From: Clostridiales bacterium UBA4080 | GTDB taxonomy: Bacteria; Bacillota; Clostridia; Lachnospirales; Vallitaleaceae | Direction of reading: 5' to 3' | Length of the DNA: 64,000 nucleotides | Assembly (NCBI GenBank): GCA_002381865.1 | Contig: DFYO01000055.1 | Coordinates: forward strand, 30,350 to 94,349 | In this document: positions 36,075 to 45,232 of the stretch, one piece after another | Numbering within the stretch: the first letter of the stretch is position 1 | How the letters are laid out: the number at the start of each line of letters is the position of its first letter | Program-made: the position numbers and the translations under genes | Notes under the pieces: generated by a model | Database searches by the model: none | Told to the model about the DNA's origin: nothing | The model's input: only the letters and a program-made list of their open reading frames with translations

Positions 36075-37292
36075 ATGGATGTATTTGTAGCAAGACAGCC
36101 GATTTTTGATCGTGGTAATCAGGTAGTTGCTTACGAGCTCCTTTATCGTTCAAATGAAAATAATTTTTTTGATAATAGCGTTTCTTCTAATGTAGCAACC
36201 TCTTTGCTTTTAATGAATACTTATTATTCCTTTGGAATTGATAATCTTGTTGGCGATAAGCTTGCATATATCAACTTTAACAAGGCTCTTGTTGAAAATG
36301 ATATACCTTTATTACTTGACGAAAAAAATGTGGTTATTGAGCTCTTAGAAACTGTTCGCCCAGATGACAACCTTTTAAATAAGGTGAAATATTTAAAGGA
36401 AAGAGGCTATCAAATCGCACTTGATGATTTTACTTATTACTATCCCTTTGACGAATTAATAAATCTATGTGATATATTAAAGGTTGATTTTTTGAACAAT
36501 TCCTTAGAGCATATTCTTGAAATATCACTTAAATACAAAAAACAAGGCAAGATACTTCTTGCAGAAAAACTAGAATCCTACGAGCTTTATCTTTGGGCTC
36601 GAAAAATAGGCTTTGATTATTTCCAGGGTTATTTTTTCAGCAAACCTGTATTGTTTAAAAAACAGACCTTACCTGATTCCGCATATCAATACTTCAGACT
36701 AATTGAAGCAATGAATGTAGAAGAACCTGATTATAAAGAAATAAGCCTGATAATCGAAATAGATGTTACTCTTACCTATAGATTATTAAAGCTTATTAAT
36801 TCCCGCTTTTCTTTTGTTAATGATATTTCTTCCGTACAGCATGCTTTGGCAATTCTTGGAATAAATGCCTTTAGAAAATGGCTAAGCCTTGCAGTAATGC
36901 AGAATATAGCTACTCACAAGACCTCTGAGCTTGTTAAAACCGCTATGATACGTTCGCAATTTATGGAAAAAATTGCTTTCTTCTCATCATTAAAAAAGCA
37001 TACTGAAGAGGTTGCTCTTTCCGGCCTTCTTTCAGTACTTGATGCTTTGCTTGAAATGCCTATGTCTGAGCTGCTTGAAAATCTTCCTGTAAGCGATATG
37101 GTAAAGGCGACACTTTTAGGCAAGGATACTGAATATAATGTTGTTTTTAATATTTTGAGAATATATGAAAAAGGGAACTTCAATAATCTAAGCTCCCTTT
37201 GTGATTCAATTTCCTTTGATATTAATAAGCTGCCAAAAATATATTGCGACTCCGTTAAATGGTCTGACGAGTTATTTGAGTATATGCAATAA
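36075..37292 (+). CDS. EAL-like/HDOD two-domain signalling protein
   Basis: A 405-residue cytoplasmic protein of the YuxH type. The N-terminal half (1 to about 200) resembles an EAL phosphodiesterase (FVARQPIFDRGNQVVAYELLYR, LDDF, GFDYFQGYFFSKP), but the catalytic EAL triplet is replaced by YELLYR, so cyclic-di-GMP hydrolysis is unlikely. The C-terminal half is an HDOD domain (DVTLTYRLLKLINS, HALAILGINAFRKWL). I prefer the ATG that starts MDVFVARQ, with GGCAGGT 8 nt upstream. It converges on ribF with only 4 bp between stops. Confidence 0.85.
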   Translation: MDVFVARQPIFDRGNQVVAYELLYRSNENNFFDNSVSSNVATSLLLMNTYYSFGIDNLVGDKLAYINFNKALVENDIPLLLDEKNVVIELLETVRPDDNLLNKVKYLKERGYQIALDDFTYYYPFDELINLCDILKVDFLNNSLEHILEISLKYKKQGKILLAEKLESYELYLWARKIGFDYFQGYFFSKPVLFKKQTLPDSAYQYFRLIEAMNVEEPDYKEISLIIEIDVTLTYRLLKLINSRFSFVNDISSVQHALAILGINAFRKWLSLAVMQNIATHKTSELVKTAMIRSQFMEKIAFFSSLKKHTEEVALSGLLSVLDALLEMPMSELLENLPVSDMVKATLLGKDTEYNVVFNILRIYEKGNFNNLSSLCDSISFDINKLPKIYCDSVKWSDELFEYMQ

Positions 37293-37296
37293 TTAT

Positions 37297-38220
37297 TTAT
37301 AGCATAAAATATTTTTTCGTAACCTCTATATCCTTTTCAATCTGATTTTTAAGTTTTTCCAGACTATCAAACTTAATCTCAGGTCTAAGGCTTTTATAAA
37401 GGCTGATTGTCATTTCTTCGCCATAAATTTCTTTATCAAAATCAATAATATGCGTTTCGATTTTTATATTTTTATCATCTAATATTGTGGGATTTTTACC
37501 AATATTGGTAATACCATAGTATTCTCTTTTTTCTACCATTACCTTGGAAATATATACCCCTAGCGGCGGAAGAATTTTAGTATGGTCTGGAATAATATTA
37601 GCTGTTGGTATACCGATATTTCGTCCTATTTGTCTTCCAGTAACTATTTTACCGCTTATTATAAAAGGCCTTCCCATTAGTTTATTAGCCATTTCTATAT
37701 TACCATTTTTTAACTCTTCTCTAATCCAGGTACTGCTTATTGCCTTGTTATCTATTTTAAGCTTATGTGCAACAATTACGTCAAAATCATAAAGCTCTGA
37801 GTATTCTACTAAGGTTTTATAATCTCCTTGCTTTTTACTTCCAAACCTGTAATCCGCTCCAATAATAACTACCTGAGCATTTAGCTTGGTCAGAACAATA
37901 TCTTCAATAAACTCTTTATAAGTAATAGCTGCTGTGGTCTTGTTAAAGGGAAATTCAATATAATAATCAATTCCCGCTTTCTCCATAATTTCTTCTTTTT
38001 CTTTGTTTGTGTAAATTAAATCTACTGGCATTTTTCCAGTAAGTACATAGGATGGATGTGGAAAAAAAGTAAAAATTGCAGTTTTTACACCTTCCTCCTT
38101 GGCAATTTCCTTTGCTTTTTCTATAAGCAGCATATGTCCCTTATGGATTCCATCAAAGTTACCTAGAACAACTGCAGTTTTAGGTAATTTAATATATTCA
38201 TTCATAAGTATTTTTTCCAT
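37297..38220 (-). CDS. ribF: Bifunctional riboflavin kinase / FAD synthetase
   Basis: Makes FMN and FAD from riboflavin. The N-terminal FAD synthetase domain has the nucleotidyltransferase motif LGNFDGIHKGH and a later GADYRFGSKKQGD. The C-terminal riboflavin kinase domain has GRQIGRNIGIPTANI and NIGKNPT. The 307-residue length is normal. It ends the rimP-nusA-infB operon, after truB. Confidence 0.95.
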   Translation of the reverse strand: MEKILMNEYIKLPKTAVVLGNFDGIHKGHMLLIEKAKEIAKEEGVKTAIFTFFPHPSYVLTGKMPVDLIYTNKEKEEIMEKAGIDYYIEFPFNKTTAAITYKEFIEDIVLTKLNAQVVIIGADYRFGSKKQGDYKTLVEYSELYDFDVIVAHKLKIDNKAISSTWIREELKNGNIEMANKLMGRPFIISGKIVTGRQIGRNIGIPTANIIPDHTKILPPLGVYISKVMVEKREYYGITNIGKNPTILDDKNIKIETHIIDFDKEIYGEEMTISLYKSLRPEIKFDSLEKLKNQIEKDIEVTKKYFML

Positions 38221-38234
38221 TATAATTCACTTCC

Positions 38235-39152
38235 TTATAAAAACAAGGTAATTGGCTTTAAAATAAGCTTTTCATCTAAATCAACCGCCCTATATAAGCC
38301 TATAAAATTATCTTTAAAATCATACACCCTGTAATATTCTAGTATATTCATATCATTTCTTTCATTATTATCAATAGATTCTATTATTTCCGAGGTTAGC
38401 TTGTTTCCGTTGTAAAGCTTCTTTTGCCCAGCTTCAGAAATGATAATTTTTTTGTGCTTTGAAAACACTTTATCTATTGGCTCAATTAAGTTATCAATAT
38501 TATCATTCTCTAGATACGCATCAATTTCTTCAAGTTTTTTTGCATTACTGAGATTGTAATCGCCGGAAGCCTCTCTAGTTAAAGCTGTCATATGCGCTTT
38601 ACAGCCCAATTGATTTCCAATATCATGACATAGGGTTCTAATGTAGGTTCCTTTTGAACATTTTACCCTGAAGGATATCTCCGGAACATTAATGCTTATA
38701 TCCCATATTCTATGAATAACAATATCTCTAGGCTTACGTTCTATAGTCTTTCCTTCTCTTGCTAGCTGATATAGCTTTTTTCCATTAACCTTAAGTGCCG
38801 AATACATTGGAGGTATTTGTTTGTATTCACCTTCAAAGCTATTAATTGCAGCAATAATCTCTTCTTCTGAAACTATAACCTCTTTTGTGTCAATAACTGT
38901 TCCTGTGCTGTCCTGAGTATCAGTTTCTTGTCCCAGTATCATTTTTGCATAATAAACCTTGTCTTTATCAATCATAAAGTCTACGGCTTTTGTAGCTTTT
39001 CCAATACAAACCGGCAGAACTCCTTCAGCTTCAGGATCAAGTGTGCCAGTATGACCAATTTTTTTTATTTTTAGTTTCTTTCTTAAAATTGCAACAACAT
39101 CAAAGGAGGTATATCCCTTTTGCTTGTAAATATTTATAATACCATCTTTCAT
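38235..39152 (-). CDS. truB: tRNA pseudouridine-55 synthase TruB
   Basis: Makes pseudouridine 55 in the T loop of tRNAs. The catalytic motif GHTGTLDPEAEGVLP has its Asp at residue 39 of the 305-residue form. Other motifs are YSALKVNGKKLYQLAREG and CSKGTYIRTLCHDIG. I start at MKDGIINIYKQKG, which follows GAGG. A longer frame upstream lacks support. Confidence 0.95.
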   Translation of the reverse strand: MKDGIINIYKQKGYTSFDVVAILRKKLKIKKIGHTGTLDPEAEGVLPVCIGKATKAVDFMIDKDKVYYAKMILGQETDTQDSTGTVIDTKEVIVSEEEIIAAINSFEGEYKQIPPMYSALKVNGKKLYQLAREGKTIERKPRDIVIHRIWDISINVPEISFRVKCSKGTYIRTLCHDIGNQLGCKAHMTALTREASGDYNLSNAKKLEEIDAYLENDNIDNLIEPIDKVFSKHKKIIISEAGQKKLYNGNKLTSEIIESIDNNERNDMNILEYYRVYDFKDNFIGLYRAVDLDEKLILKPITLFL

Positions 39153-39221
39153 AATATCCTCTTTTATGTTTATGTAATTATCCCTTAGGCAAAAGCATCC
39201 TCCCCTTTGGGTGCTCAAGTC

Positions 39222-40169
39222 TTAGTTAAGCTGTTTTTCGATTGCTTTAACCAGCTCTTGAATTAATATTGATAAATGTCCTTCATAAGAAAAGCCTGAT
39301 GCTCTGAAATGACCGCCTCCGCCATAGCTTTGAGCAATTTTACATGCATCAACCTTACCATGAGATCTTAAGCTTACCTTATGCTCATGCAGCTCCATTT
39401 CATAAATAAATACAGCGAATTCCACACCTTCAATATCATTAATCATTTGCACAATGCTTTCAGTGTGTTTTTTTGTAATATCAAGTGCTTGAATTTCATT
39501 TCTTGTTAGATACGATACTACAATTTTATCCCATAAGTACATTTCAATATTTTCAATAGCCTTGCTTTGAGCCTTTAAGCCTGTTAAGGATTTATATGCA
39601 AACACCTTGTTAATAACCTCTGTAAAATCAAAGCCATGCTTAATAAGACTGCCTGCAATTATATGAGTATTTTCAGTTGTGCAGCTATGCTTAAAAACAC
39701 CTGTATCATAAATAATTCCAGTATACAGGGCCATAGCAATATCTTTGTCAAGCAAGCTTTTATCCTGCAGCATATCATATACTATTTCACTAGTAGAGCT
39801 AGCCTCAGGTCTGACAAAATTATGATGTCCAAAATTATCATTACTTATATGATGGTCAATGTTAATAATACATTCTGCCTGCTGTACGATTGCCTTGAAA
39901 TCTCCAAGTCTGTCAATATCTCCGCAATCTAGCACAATAGCCAAGTCAATACTTTCAATTGCTTCTTTTTGCAGAAATCCATCAAAATCCAAAAAATTGT
40001 AAGTACTTGGTACATCCTTTAATACAATTTTAGAATTGATATTATTTTTTTTAAGCAGCCTTGCAAGGGCAAGAGTTGCCCCTACACTATCACCATCTGG
40101 ATTAGCATGCCCAAAAATATAAATATTTTTATAATTCTCTGACAGTTTTTCAATGTCTTTTAAAAACAT
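39222..40169 (-). CDS. nrnA: DHH-family bifunctional oligoribonuclease / pAp phosphatase NrnA
   Basis: A DHH-DHHA1 phosphoesterase that degrades nanoRNAs and dephosphorylates 3'-phosphoadenosine 5'-phosphate. The DHH domain shows GHANPDGDSVGATLAL, LDCGDIDRLG and DHHISND. The DHHA1 domain ends with SYGGGGHFRASGF. The 315-residue length is normal. Its place between rbfA and truB is conserved in Firmicutes. Confidence 0.93.
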   Translation of the reverse strand: MFLKDIEKLSENYKNIYIFGHANPDGDSVGATLALARLLKKNNINSKIVLKDVPSTYNFLDFDGFLQKEAIESIDLAIVLDCGDIDRLGDFKAIVQQAECIINIDHHISNDNFGHHNFVRPEASSTSEIVYDMLQDKSLLDKDIAMALYTGIIYDTGVFKHSCTTENTHIIAGSLIKHGFDFTEVINKVFAYKSLTGLKAQSKAIENIEMYLWDKIVVSYLTRNEIQALDITKKHTESIVQMINDIEGVEFAVFIYEMELHEHKVSLRSHGKVDACKIAQSYGGGGHFRASGFSYEGHLSILIQELVKAIEKQLN

Positions 40170-40173
40170 ATAC

Positions 40174-40539
40174 TTATTCCTGTCCTTCCTGTTTAATCAC
40201 ATCATCTATTAGTTTTGACATATGTATACCATATTCAATAGACTGATCCATCACAAAGTGCAGGTCTGGTGTTATCCTAAGGTTTACTCTTTTGGAGATT
40301 TCACCTTTAATATAACCTGAAGAGCTTTTTAAACCTTCCTCTGTGCTCTTTTTTGTATCGTCATCACCTAAGACGCTGATAAAAACCTTGCAATGCTTTA
40401 AATCCGGAGTAGTTTCAACCCTCAGAACACTTGCAAGGGTTGAAACTCTAGGATCCTTAAGTCCATTCCTAATAATATTACTTATTTCATGCTTTATCTC
40501 TTCATTAATTCGTGTAATTCTATTGTTTGTTTTTTTCAT
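40174..40539 (-). CDS. rbfA: 30S ribosome-binding factor A
   Basis: A 121-residue KH-like assembly factor for 16S rRNA 5'-end maturation. Family features include RINEEIKHEISNIIRNGLKDPR near the start (here split around position 20), KVFISVLGDD and the C-terminal LRITPDLHFVMDQSIEYG. It lies directly after infB in the canonical order and has a GGAG ribosome binding site. Confidence 0.95.
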   Translation of the reverse strand: MKKTNNRITRINEEIKHEISNIIRNGLKDPRVSTLASVLRVETTPDLKHCKVFISVLGDDDTKKSTEEGLKSSSGYIKGEISKRVNLRITPDLHFVMDQSIEYGIHMSKLIDDVIKQEGQE

Positions 40540-40553
40540 AATATTCTCCTAAA

Positions 40554-42824
40554 CTATCTAGGAATCTCTTCCATAATAAATGCTTCAATAATATCGCCTT
40601 CTTTAATATCATTAAACTTGGCAAGAGTTACTCCGCATTCATAACCTGTATTAACTTCTTTAGCATCGTCCTTAAATCTTTTAAGTGTGTCTAACTCACC
40701 TTCATAAACAACAATATTATCCCTTAAGAGCCTTACACTTGCTTTTCTTTGAAGCTTACCATCTAAAACATAGGTACCTGCAATAGTTCCTACTCCTGAA
40801 ACCTTAAAGGTCTGTCTTACTTCTGCATGTCCAATAATTTTTTCTTTAAATTCAGGATCTAGCATTCCCTTCATAGCAGCTTCAATGTCTTCAATTGCAT
40901 TGTAGATTACTCTATATAGTCTTAAGTCTATTTGTTCTTTATCTGCTGTTATTTTTGCTGCAGCTTCAGGTCTGACGTTAAATCCAATTACAATTGCATT
41001 TGAAGCTGATGCTAGCATAACATCCGATTCATTTATTGCACCAACACCGCCGTGAATAATATTAATCATAACCTTTTCATTTGATAGCTTAACCAAACTT
41101 TGCTTAACTGCTTCTACCGAGCCCTGAACATCTGCTTTAACAATGATTTTCAGTTCTTTAGTTTCACCCTCTTGAATCTGAGTAAATAAATCATCCAAAG
41201 TAACTTTATGAGGAGTATGCATTAAAAGCTTTTCTCTGTTTTTCTCCGTTACTTTTTCTGAAATATGTCTTGCTTCTCTTTCGTTTTTTGCAGTATAGAA
41301 CGCTTCTCCTGCAATAGGAACTTCAGATAAGCCTAAAACTTCTACCGGAGTTGAAGGTCCTGCTTGTTTCAATCTTTTTCCTTTATCATCAACCATAGCT
41401 CTTATTCTGCCATAAGCAGAGCCAGCAACAATCGAATCACCTACATTAAGTGTACCATTTTGAACTAACACAGTTGCAACAGGACCTCTGCCTTTATCCA
41501 GCTGTGCTTCAATAACCGTACCTCTTGCAGTCTTATTCGGATTTGCTTTAAGCTCCTCCATCTCTGATACCAATAGCACCATCTCTAGAAGCTGATCAAG
41601 ATTTGTTCCATTTAATGCAGATACCTCAACACAAATGGTATCTCCTCCCCACTCCTCTGCAACTAGCTTATATTCAACTAATTCCTGTTTAACGCGGTCT
41701 GGGTTTGCACCTGGCTTATCAATTTTGTTAACTGCAACAATAATTTTTACCCCTGCTGCTTTTGCATGGTTAATAGCTTCTATGGTTTGAGGCATAACAC
41801 CATCATCTGCTGCAACAACAAGTATTGCAATATCCGTAGCCATAGCTCCTCTAAGTCTCATAGCTGTAAAAGCCTCATGACCAGGAGTATCTAAAAAAGT
41901 AATTTTTTGTCCGTTAATTGGAACCACTGATGCCCCGATATGCTGAGTAATACCACCATGTTCACCTTCAGTAACCTTGCTTTTTCTTATAGCATCAAGT
42001 AAAGAGGTTTTTCCGTGGTCAACATGTCCCATAACTACAACAATCGGCGGTCTGCTTTTTAAATCCTCAGGGTTATCAGGCTCTTCTTTAAAAAACTCCT
42101 CAACTAAATCAATTTCTTCCATTTCTTCAACTAAAAATCCATTATCTTCAGCTATAGATTGAGCTAGTGTAAAATCAAGCTCTTGATTTGTTGTAGCCAT
42201 TATTCCCTTCATAAATAGCATTTTAATAATTTCAGATGCCTGCATATTTATTTTCAGGGATAAATCCTTAACTGTTATTGTTTCCCCAATTTTGATGATT
42301 GGAATAGCATCTTCATCAATTTCTTGCTCTTGATTTTTTCTCTTTTTACCTTCAGGTCTTTTCTTTTCTTCCTGTTTTGGAGCTTCTGCTTTAGTATCCT
42401 CTACCTTAGCCTCTGCTTTATTTGTTTCTGTTTTTTCAGGCTTGTCTACTTTTGCTGTCTCTTTTTTTGCTGTTTCTACAGGCTTTTTAGACTCAGTTTT
42501 AATTTTATCCTTTGACACCTTGTTTGTATTAGGCTTTTCTCCTGCTTGTGTCTTATTAACGTCACCGCTAGCAGTTTTTACAGTTTTTTCTTTATCTTCT
42601 TTTTGTTTTTTTTCATCACTTTTTTCTTTTACTTTTTTGCTGTCACTTTTTTTTGCTGCTTCTGCTTTCTTTTTATAATGCTCCGCAATTATCTTCTGTT
42701 CTTCCTCAGTGAATGAACCTTGAGCTTTTTTTTCTTCAATGCCAAGTTTCAAAATTTCATCAAGAAGCTCTTTCGTGCTCACTCCGATCTGTTCTGCAAC
42801 CTTATATACTCGTATTTTTGACAT
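40554..42824 (-). CDS. infB: Translation initiation factor IF-2
   Basis: The GTPase that brings fMet-tRNA to the 30S subunit. An N-terminal IF2N helix bundle (KIRVYKVAEQIGV) is followed by a long lysine/glutamate-rich linker (about 45-175), a second IF2N, then the G domain with GHVDHGKTS, DTPGH and NKID, and C-terminal domains II-IV. The 756-residue length counts from the ATG with GGAGG 7 nt upstream. A TTG one codon earlier is less likely. Confidence 0.97.
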   Translation of the reverse strand: MSKIRVYKVAEQIGVSTKELLDEILKLGIEEKKAQGSFTEEEQKIIAEHYKKKAEAAKKSDSKKVKEKSDEKKQKEDKEKTVKTASGDVNKTQAGEKPNTNKVSKDKIKTESKKPVETAKKETAKVDKPEKTETNKAEAKVEDTKAEAPKQEEKKRPEGKKRKNQEQEIDEDAIPIIKIGETITVKDLSLKINMQASEIIKMLFMKGIMATTNQELDFTLAQSIAEDNGFLVEEMEEIDLVEEFFKEEPDNPEDLKSRPPIVVVMGHVDHGKTSLLDAIRKSKVTEGEHGGITQHIGASVVPINGQKITFLDTPGHEAFTAMRLRGAMATDIAILVVAADDGVMPQTIEAINHAKAAGVKIIVAVNKIDKPGANPDRVKQELVEYKLVAEEWGGDTICVEVSALNGTNLDQLLEMVLLVSEMEELKANPNKTARGTVIEAQLDKGRGPVATVLVQNGTLNVGDSIVAGSAYGRIRAMVDDKGKRLKQAGPSTPVEVLGLSEVPIAGEAFYTAKNEREARHISEKVTEKNREKLLMHTPHKVTLDDLFTQIQEGETKELKIIVKADVQGSVEAVKQSLVKLSNEKVMINIIHGGVGAINESDVMLASASNAIVIGFNVRPEAAAKITADKEQIDLRLYRVIYNAIEDIEAAMKGMLDPEFKEKIIGHAEVRQTFKVSGVGTIAGTYVLDGKLQRKASVRLLRDNIVVYEGELDTLKRFKDDAKEVNTGYECGVTLAKFNDIKEGDIIEAFIMEEIPR

Positions 42825-42857
42825 CAAATCACCTCCGTAAGCCTTTCTAAGCTAATT

Positions 42858-43154
42858 TTAATCTATTTTTGACAAAATATTTTTCGCAAAATTTTCATCT
42901 GTTATTCCGATAGAAGCTCTGATTTCTTTTCCGAGTGCAGCTCCAAGACTGCTTTTATCTCCATAAATCATGAGTTCTAATTTTCTGTAATTACACATAT
43001 TTCTGAACTTTTTCTTAGTGTTGTCAGATGCATCCTCAGCAACAATAACAAGCTTTACCTTGTCAGCCCTGATTGCCTTCTCAACCATAAATTCACCTGA
43101 GACTAGCATGCCTGCTCTCATACACAACCCAAGTAAAGAGTAAACTTTATTCAT
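42858..43154 (-). CDS. ylxQ: L7Ae/L30e-family ribosomal protein (YlxQ)
   Basis: A 98-residue protein of the L7Ae/L30e/Gadd45 fold, a kink-turn RNA binder. It shows NKVYSLLGLCMRAGMLVSGEF, LVIVAEDASDNTKKKF and KSSLGAALGKE. It overlaps the end of ylxR by 8 bp, suggesting coupled translation. It is found in the nusA-infB operon of most Firmicutes, and its exact target is unsettled. Confidence 0.93.
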   Translation of the reverse strand: MNKVYSLLGLCMRAGMLVSGEFMVEKAIRADKVKLVIVAEDASDNTKKKFRNMCNYRKLELMIYGDKSSLGAALGKEIRASIGITDENFAKNILSKID

Positions 43155-43413
43155 TTTTTAAAATAGCCTCTTGCATTTGCTCATATATCTCTTTTGGAAC
43201 CTGACATGCAAATGTTCTTTCTAGTGCTTTATTTTTTATTGCTTTATCAATACATTCACTGCTGGAACAAATATAAGCGCCTCTTCCATTTTGCTTTCCT
43301 GTCAAATCTACAAAAAATTGATTTTCTTTATTTTTTACAACTCTTATTAGTTGTTTTTTGTTTTTCATTTCCTGACAGCCTATGCATTTACGTAATGGCA
43401 TCTTTTTTTGCAT
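43147..43413 (-). CDS. rnpM: YlxR-family RNA-binding protein (RnpM)
   Basis: An 88-residue protein with the YlxR signatures LRKCIGCQEMKNKKQLIRVV and GRGAYICSSSECIDKAIK. In Bacillus the protein has been linked to regulation of RNase P activity, which I report as family knowledge only. I choose the ATG of MQKKMPLRKC, preceded by GAGGAG. An upstream ATG would sit inside that ribosome binding site and inside nusA. It is part of the nusA-ylxR-ylxQ-infB string. Confidence 0.92.
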   Translation of the reverse strand: MQKKMPLRKCIGCQEMKNKKQLIRVVKNKENQFFVDLTGKQNGRGAYICSSSECIDKAIKNKALERTFACQVPKEIYEQMQEAILKNE

Positions 43414-43420
43414 ATAATCA

Positions 43421-44596
43421 CTACTCCTCAAACAAGTCGTCTTTTGGCTCCTGTTTTTTTACAGGTCTTCCAAAAAGCATTTCTTCTCCGGAAACATGTA
43501 CATTTCTAATATCTTCCTCTGACGGAATAATTACATCATCTGTTTCTAGTATAAAGTTAGTTTCCTTTGCCTGCGTCTCGCTTTTAATATCAATTTTATA
43601 ACCTGTTAGCTTTGCAGCAAGTCGTGCATTTTGACCTTCTTTTCCGATAGCTAGTGATAGCTGGTAATCAGGCACAACAACCTTAGCACTTTTTTCTTTT
43701 TCATTTACCGCTACCTTAACTACCTTTGAAGGGCTTAATGATGCAGCAATAAACTTTGCTGGTTCTTCATTCCAAGGAATAATATCGATTTTTTCACCCT
43801 TGAGTTCATTGACAATAATTCCAACTCTTGTGCCGTTATGTCCAACACATGAACCCACTGGGTCTACATTATGATTATTGGAATTTACTGCAATTTTTGT
43901 TCTTGATCCCGCTTCTCGTGATATTGATTTAATTTCAACTGTTCCATCATGAACCTCTGGAACCTCTTGTTCAAACAAACGCTTAATAAGTTCTGGATGA
44001 GTTCTTGACACATATATCTTAGGACCTTTTGTGCTTTCTTTTACTTCAACAACATATACCTTAAGTCTCTCATTCGGAGGGTATTTCTCCCCAGGTACTT
44101 GCTCTTTTTCCATAAGCATCGCATCAATTTTACCAAGGTTTACTACTATGCTGCCTTTAACTTCTCTTTGAATTATACCAGTAATTATTTCTTTTTCCTT
44201 GGTTATGTATTGATTAAACAATACATCCCTTTCAGCTTCCCTTATTTTTTGTACTACTACCTGCTTTGCTTTGCCTGCAGCTATTCTTCCGAAATTTTTT
44301 GGTGTTACTTCAACCTGTGCAATATCTCCTATTTCGTAAGTTTTATCAATTGCCTTCGCTTGTTCCAACGAAATTGTAAGATTAGGATCGTCAACTTTTT
44401 CTACTACTTCTTTCTCTGCATATACGGTTACATCACCATTAACTCTATCAATAATGACCTTAATATTCTGAGAAGTTCCATAGTTATTTTTACATGCTGT
44501 TATTAATGAGTTTTCGATTGCCTCAATAAGAATTTCCTTACTGATACCCTTTTCCTTTTCGATTTGGTTCAATGCTAGAATGAATTCAGCATTCAT
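43421..44596 (-). CDS. nusA: Transcription termination/antitermination factor NusA
   Basis: Binds RNA polymerase and modulates pausing and termination. Domains in order: N-terminal RNAP-binding region (1 to about 125), S1 (IITGIIQREVKGSIVVNLG), KH1 (VGSCVGHNGTRVGIIVNEL) and KH2 (LSLAIGKEGQNARLAAKLTG). The C-terminal acidic repeats of enterobacterial NusA are absent, as usual in Firmicutes (391 residues). It follows rimP by 24 bp. Confidence 0.97.
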   Translation of the reverse strand: MNAEFILALNQIEKEKGISKEILIEAIENSLITACKNNYGTSQNIKVIIDRVNGDVTVYAEKEVVEKVDDPNLTISLEQAKAIDKTYEIGDIAQVEVTPKNFGRIAAGKAKQVVVQKIREAERDVLFNQYITKEKEIITGIIQREVKGSIVVNLGKIDAMLMEKEQVPGEKYPPNERLKVYVVEVKESTKGPKIYVSRTHPELIKRLFEQEVPEVHDGTVEIKSISREAGSRTKIAVNSNNHNVDPVGSCVGHNGTRVGIIVNELKGEKIDIIPWNEEPAKFIAASLSPSKVVKVAVNEKEKSAKVVVPDYQLSLAIGKEGQNARLAAKLTGYKIDIKSETQAKETNFILETDDVIIPSEEDIRNVHVSGEEMLFGRPVKKQEPKDDLFEE

Positions 44597-44620
44597 TGCC
44601 TTTAATCCTCCTTAAATATA

Positions 44621-45085
44621 TTAAAAGATAATAGCCAATCTTATCATTGCGATATCTTTTCTTTTCAATGTTAACTGTGTTTTTTCTTGATTAATTACAA
44701 CCTCTTCATTTGTATAGCTAATTAATTCACCGATAAATTCTTTTTCATTATCAATGGCTTTATATAGCTTGATTTCAATTACCTTTCCTATGCTTCGTTC
44801 AAAATCCTTTTCCTTTTTCAAGGGTCTGCTTAATCCTGGCGAGCTAACCTCTAAAATATAAGGCTCTTTAATCGGATCACATCTGTCCAAATCAACTTCA
44901 ATAGCTCTGCTGACAAGTTCGCAATCATCAATTGTAATTCCGCCTTCCTTGTCAATATAAATTCTCAAAAACCAGTTACCTGCCTCTTTAAGATATTCTA
45001 CATCAACCAATTCAAATCTATTAGCTTCTAATATTGGTTCCAGCATATTTTCTACAGTTTTTTCAATATCTTCTTTTACAGACAT
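44621..45085 (-). CDS. rimP: Ribosome maturation factor RimP
   Basis: A 154-residue 30S assembly factor. The N-terminal domain shows VDVEYLKEAGNWFLRIYID and the DCELVSRAIEVDLD stretch. The VSSPGLSRPLKKEKDFERSIGK signature (here spanning about 80-100) marks the family. The C-terminal Sm-like domain ends the protein. It is the first gene of the long nusA-infB operon. Confidence 0.94.
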   Translation of the reverse strand: MSVKEDIEKTVENMLEPILEANRFELVDVEYLKEAGNWFLRIYIDKEGGITIDDCELVSRAIEVDLDRCDPIKEPYILEVSSPGLSRPLKKEKDFERSIGKVIEIKLYKAIDNEKEFIGELISYTNEEVVINQEKTQLTLKRKDIAMIRLAIIF

Positions 45086-45111
45086 TCTTCATACTCCTTC
45101 CCAAGCTAAAC

Positions 45112-45135
45112 AATAGGAGTGGACCAAAGTCCACT
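45112..45135 (-). promoter_or_regulatory. Hairpin in the rimP leader
   Basis: AGGAGTGGAC pairs perfectly with GTCCACTCCT around a 4-nt loop. It lies between the promoter and the rimP ribosome binding site, without a U-tract on the minus strand. It is therefore a leader structure rather than an obvious terminator. Confidence 0.6.
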
Positions 45136-45169
45136 CCTTAAAAATTTGCTATTTATTGTAACTTTTTTT

Positions 45170-45198
45170 ATTATAGCACTAAACTCCGCCTTTGACAA
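45170..45198 (-). promoter_or_regulatory. Promoter of the rimP-nusA-infB operon
   Basis: On the minus strand TTGTCA (45193-45198) and TATAAT (45170-45175) are separated by 17 nt. Confidence 0.82.
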
Positions 45199-45232
45199 GG
45201 TTTTTTAGTCCAATGTTCAAGTTATTTTAGTG

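Noticed and set aside
39222..39235. Terminator between nrnA and truB
   Set aside because: The AGCATCC/GGGTGCT hairpin near 39190-39212 pairs imperfectly on the transcribed strand, and the genes are a conserved co-transcribed pair.
43194..43601. A 135-codon plus-strand open frame opposite ylxR and nusA
   Set aside because: Shadow of strong minus-strand genes; Phe/Leu/Tyr-rich translation expected from antisense of Lys/Glu-rich proteins.
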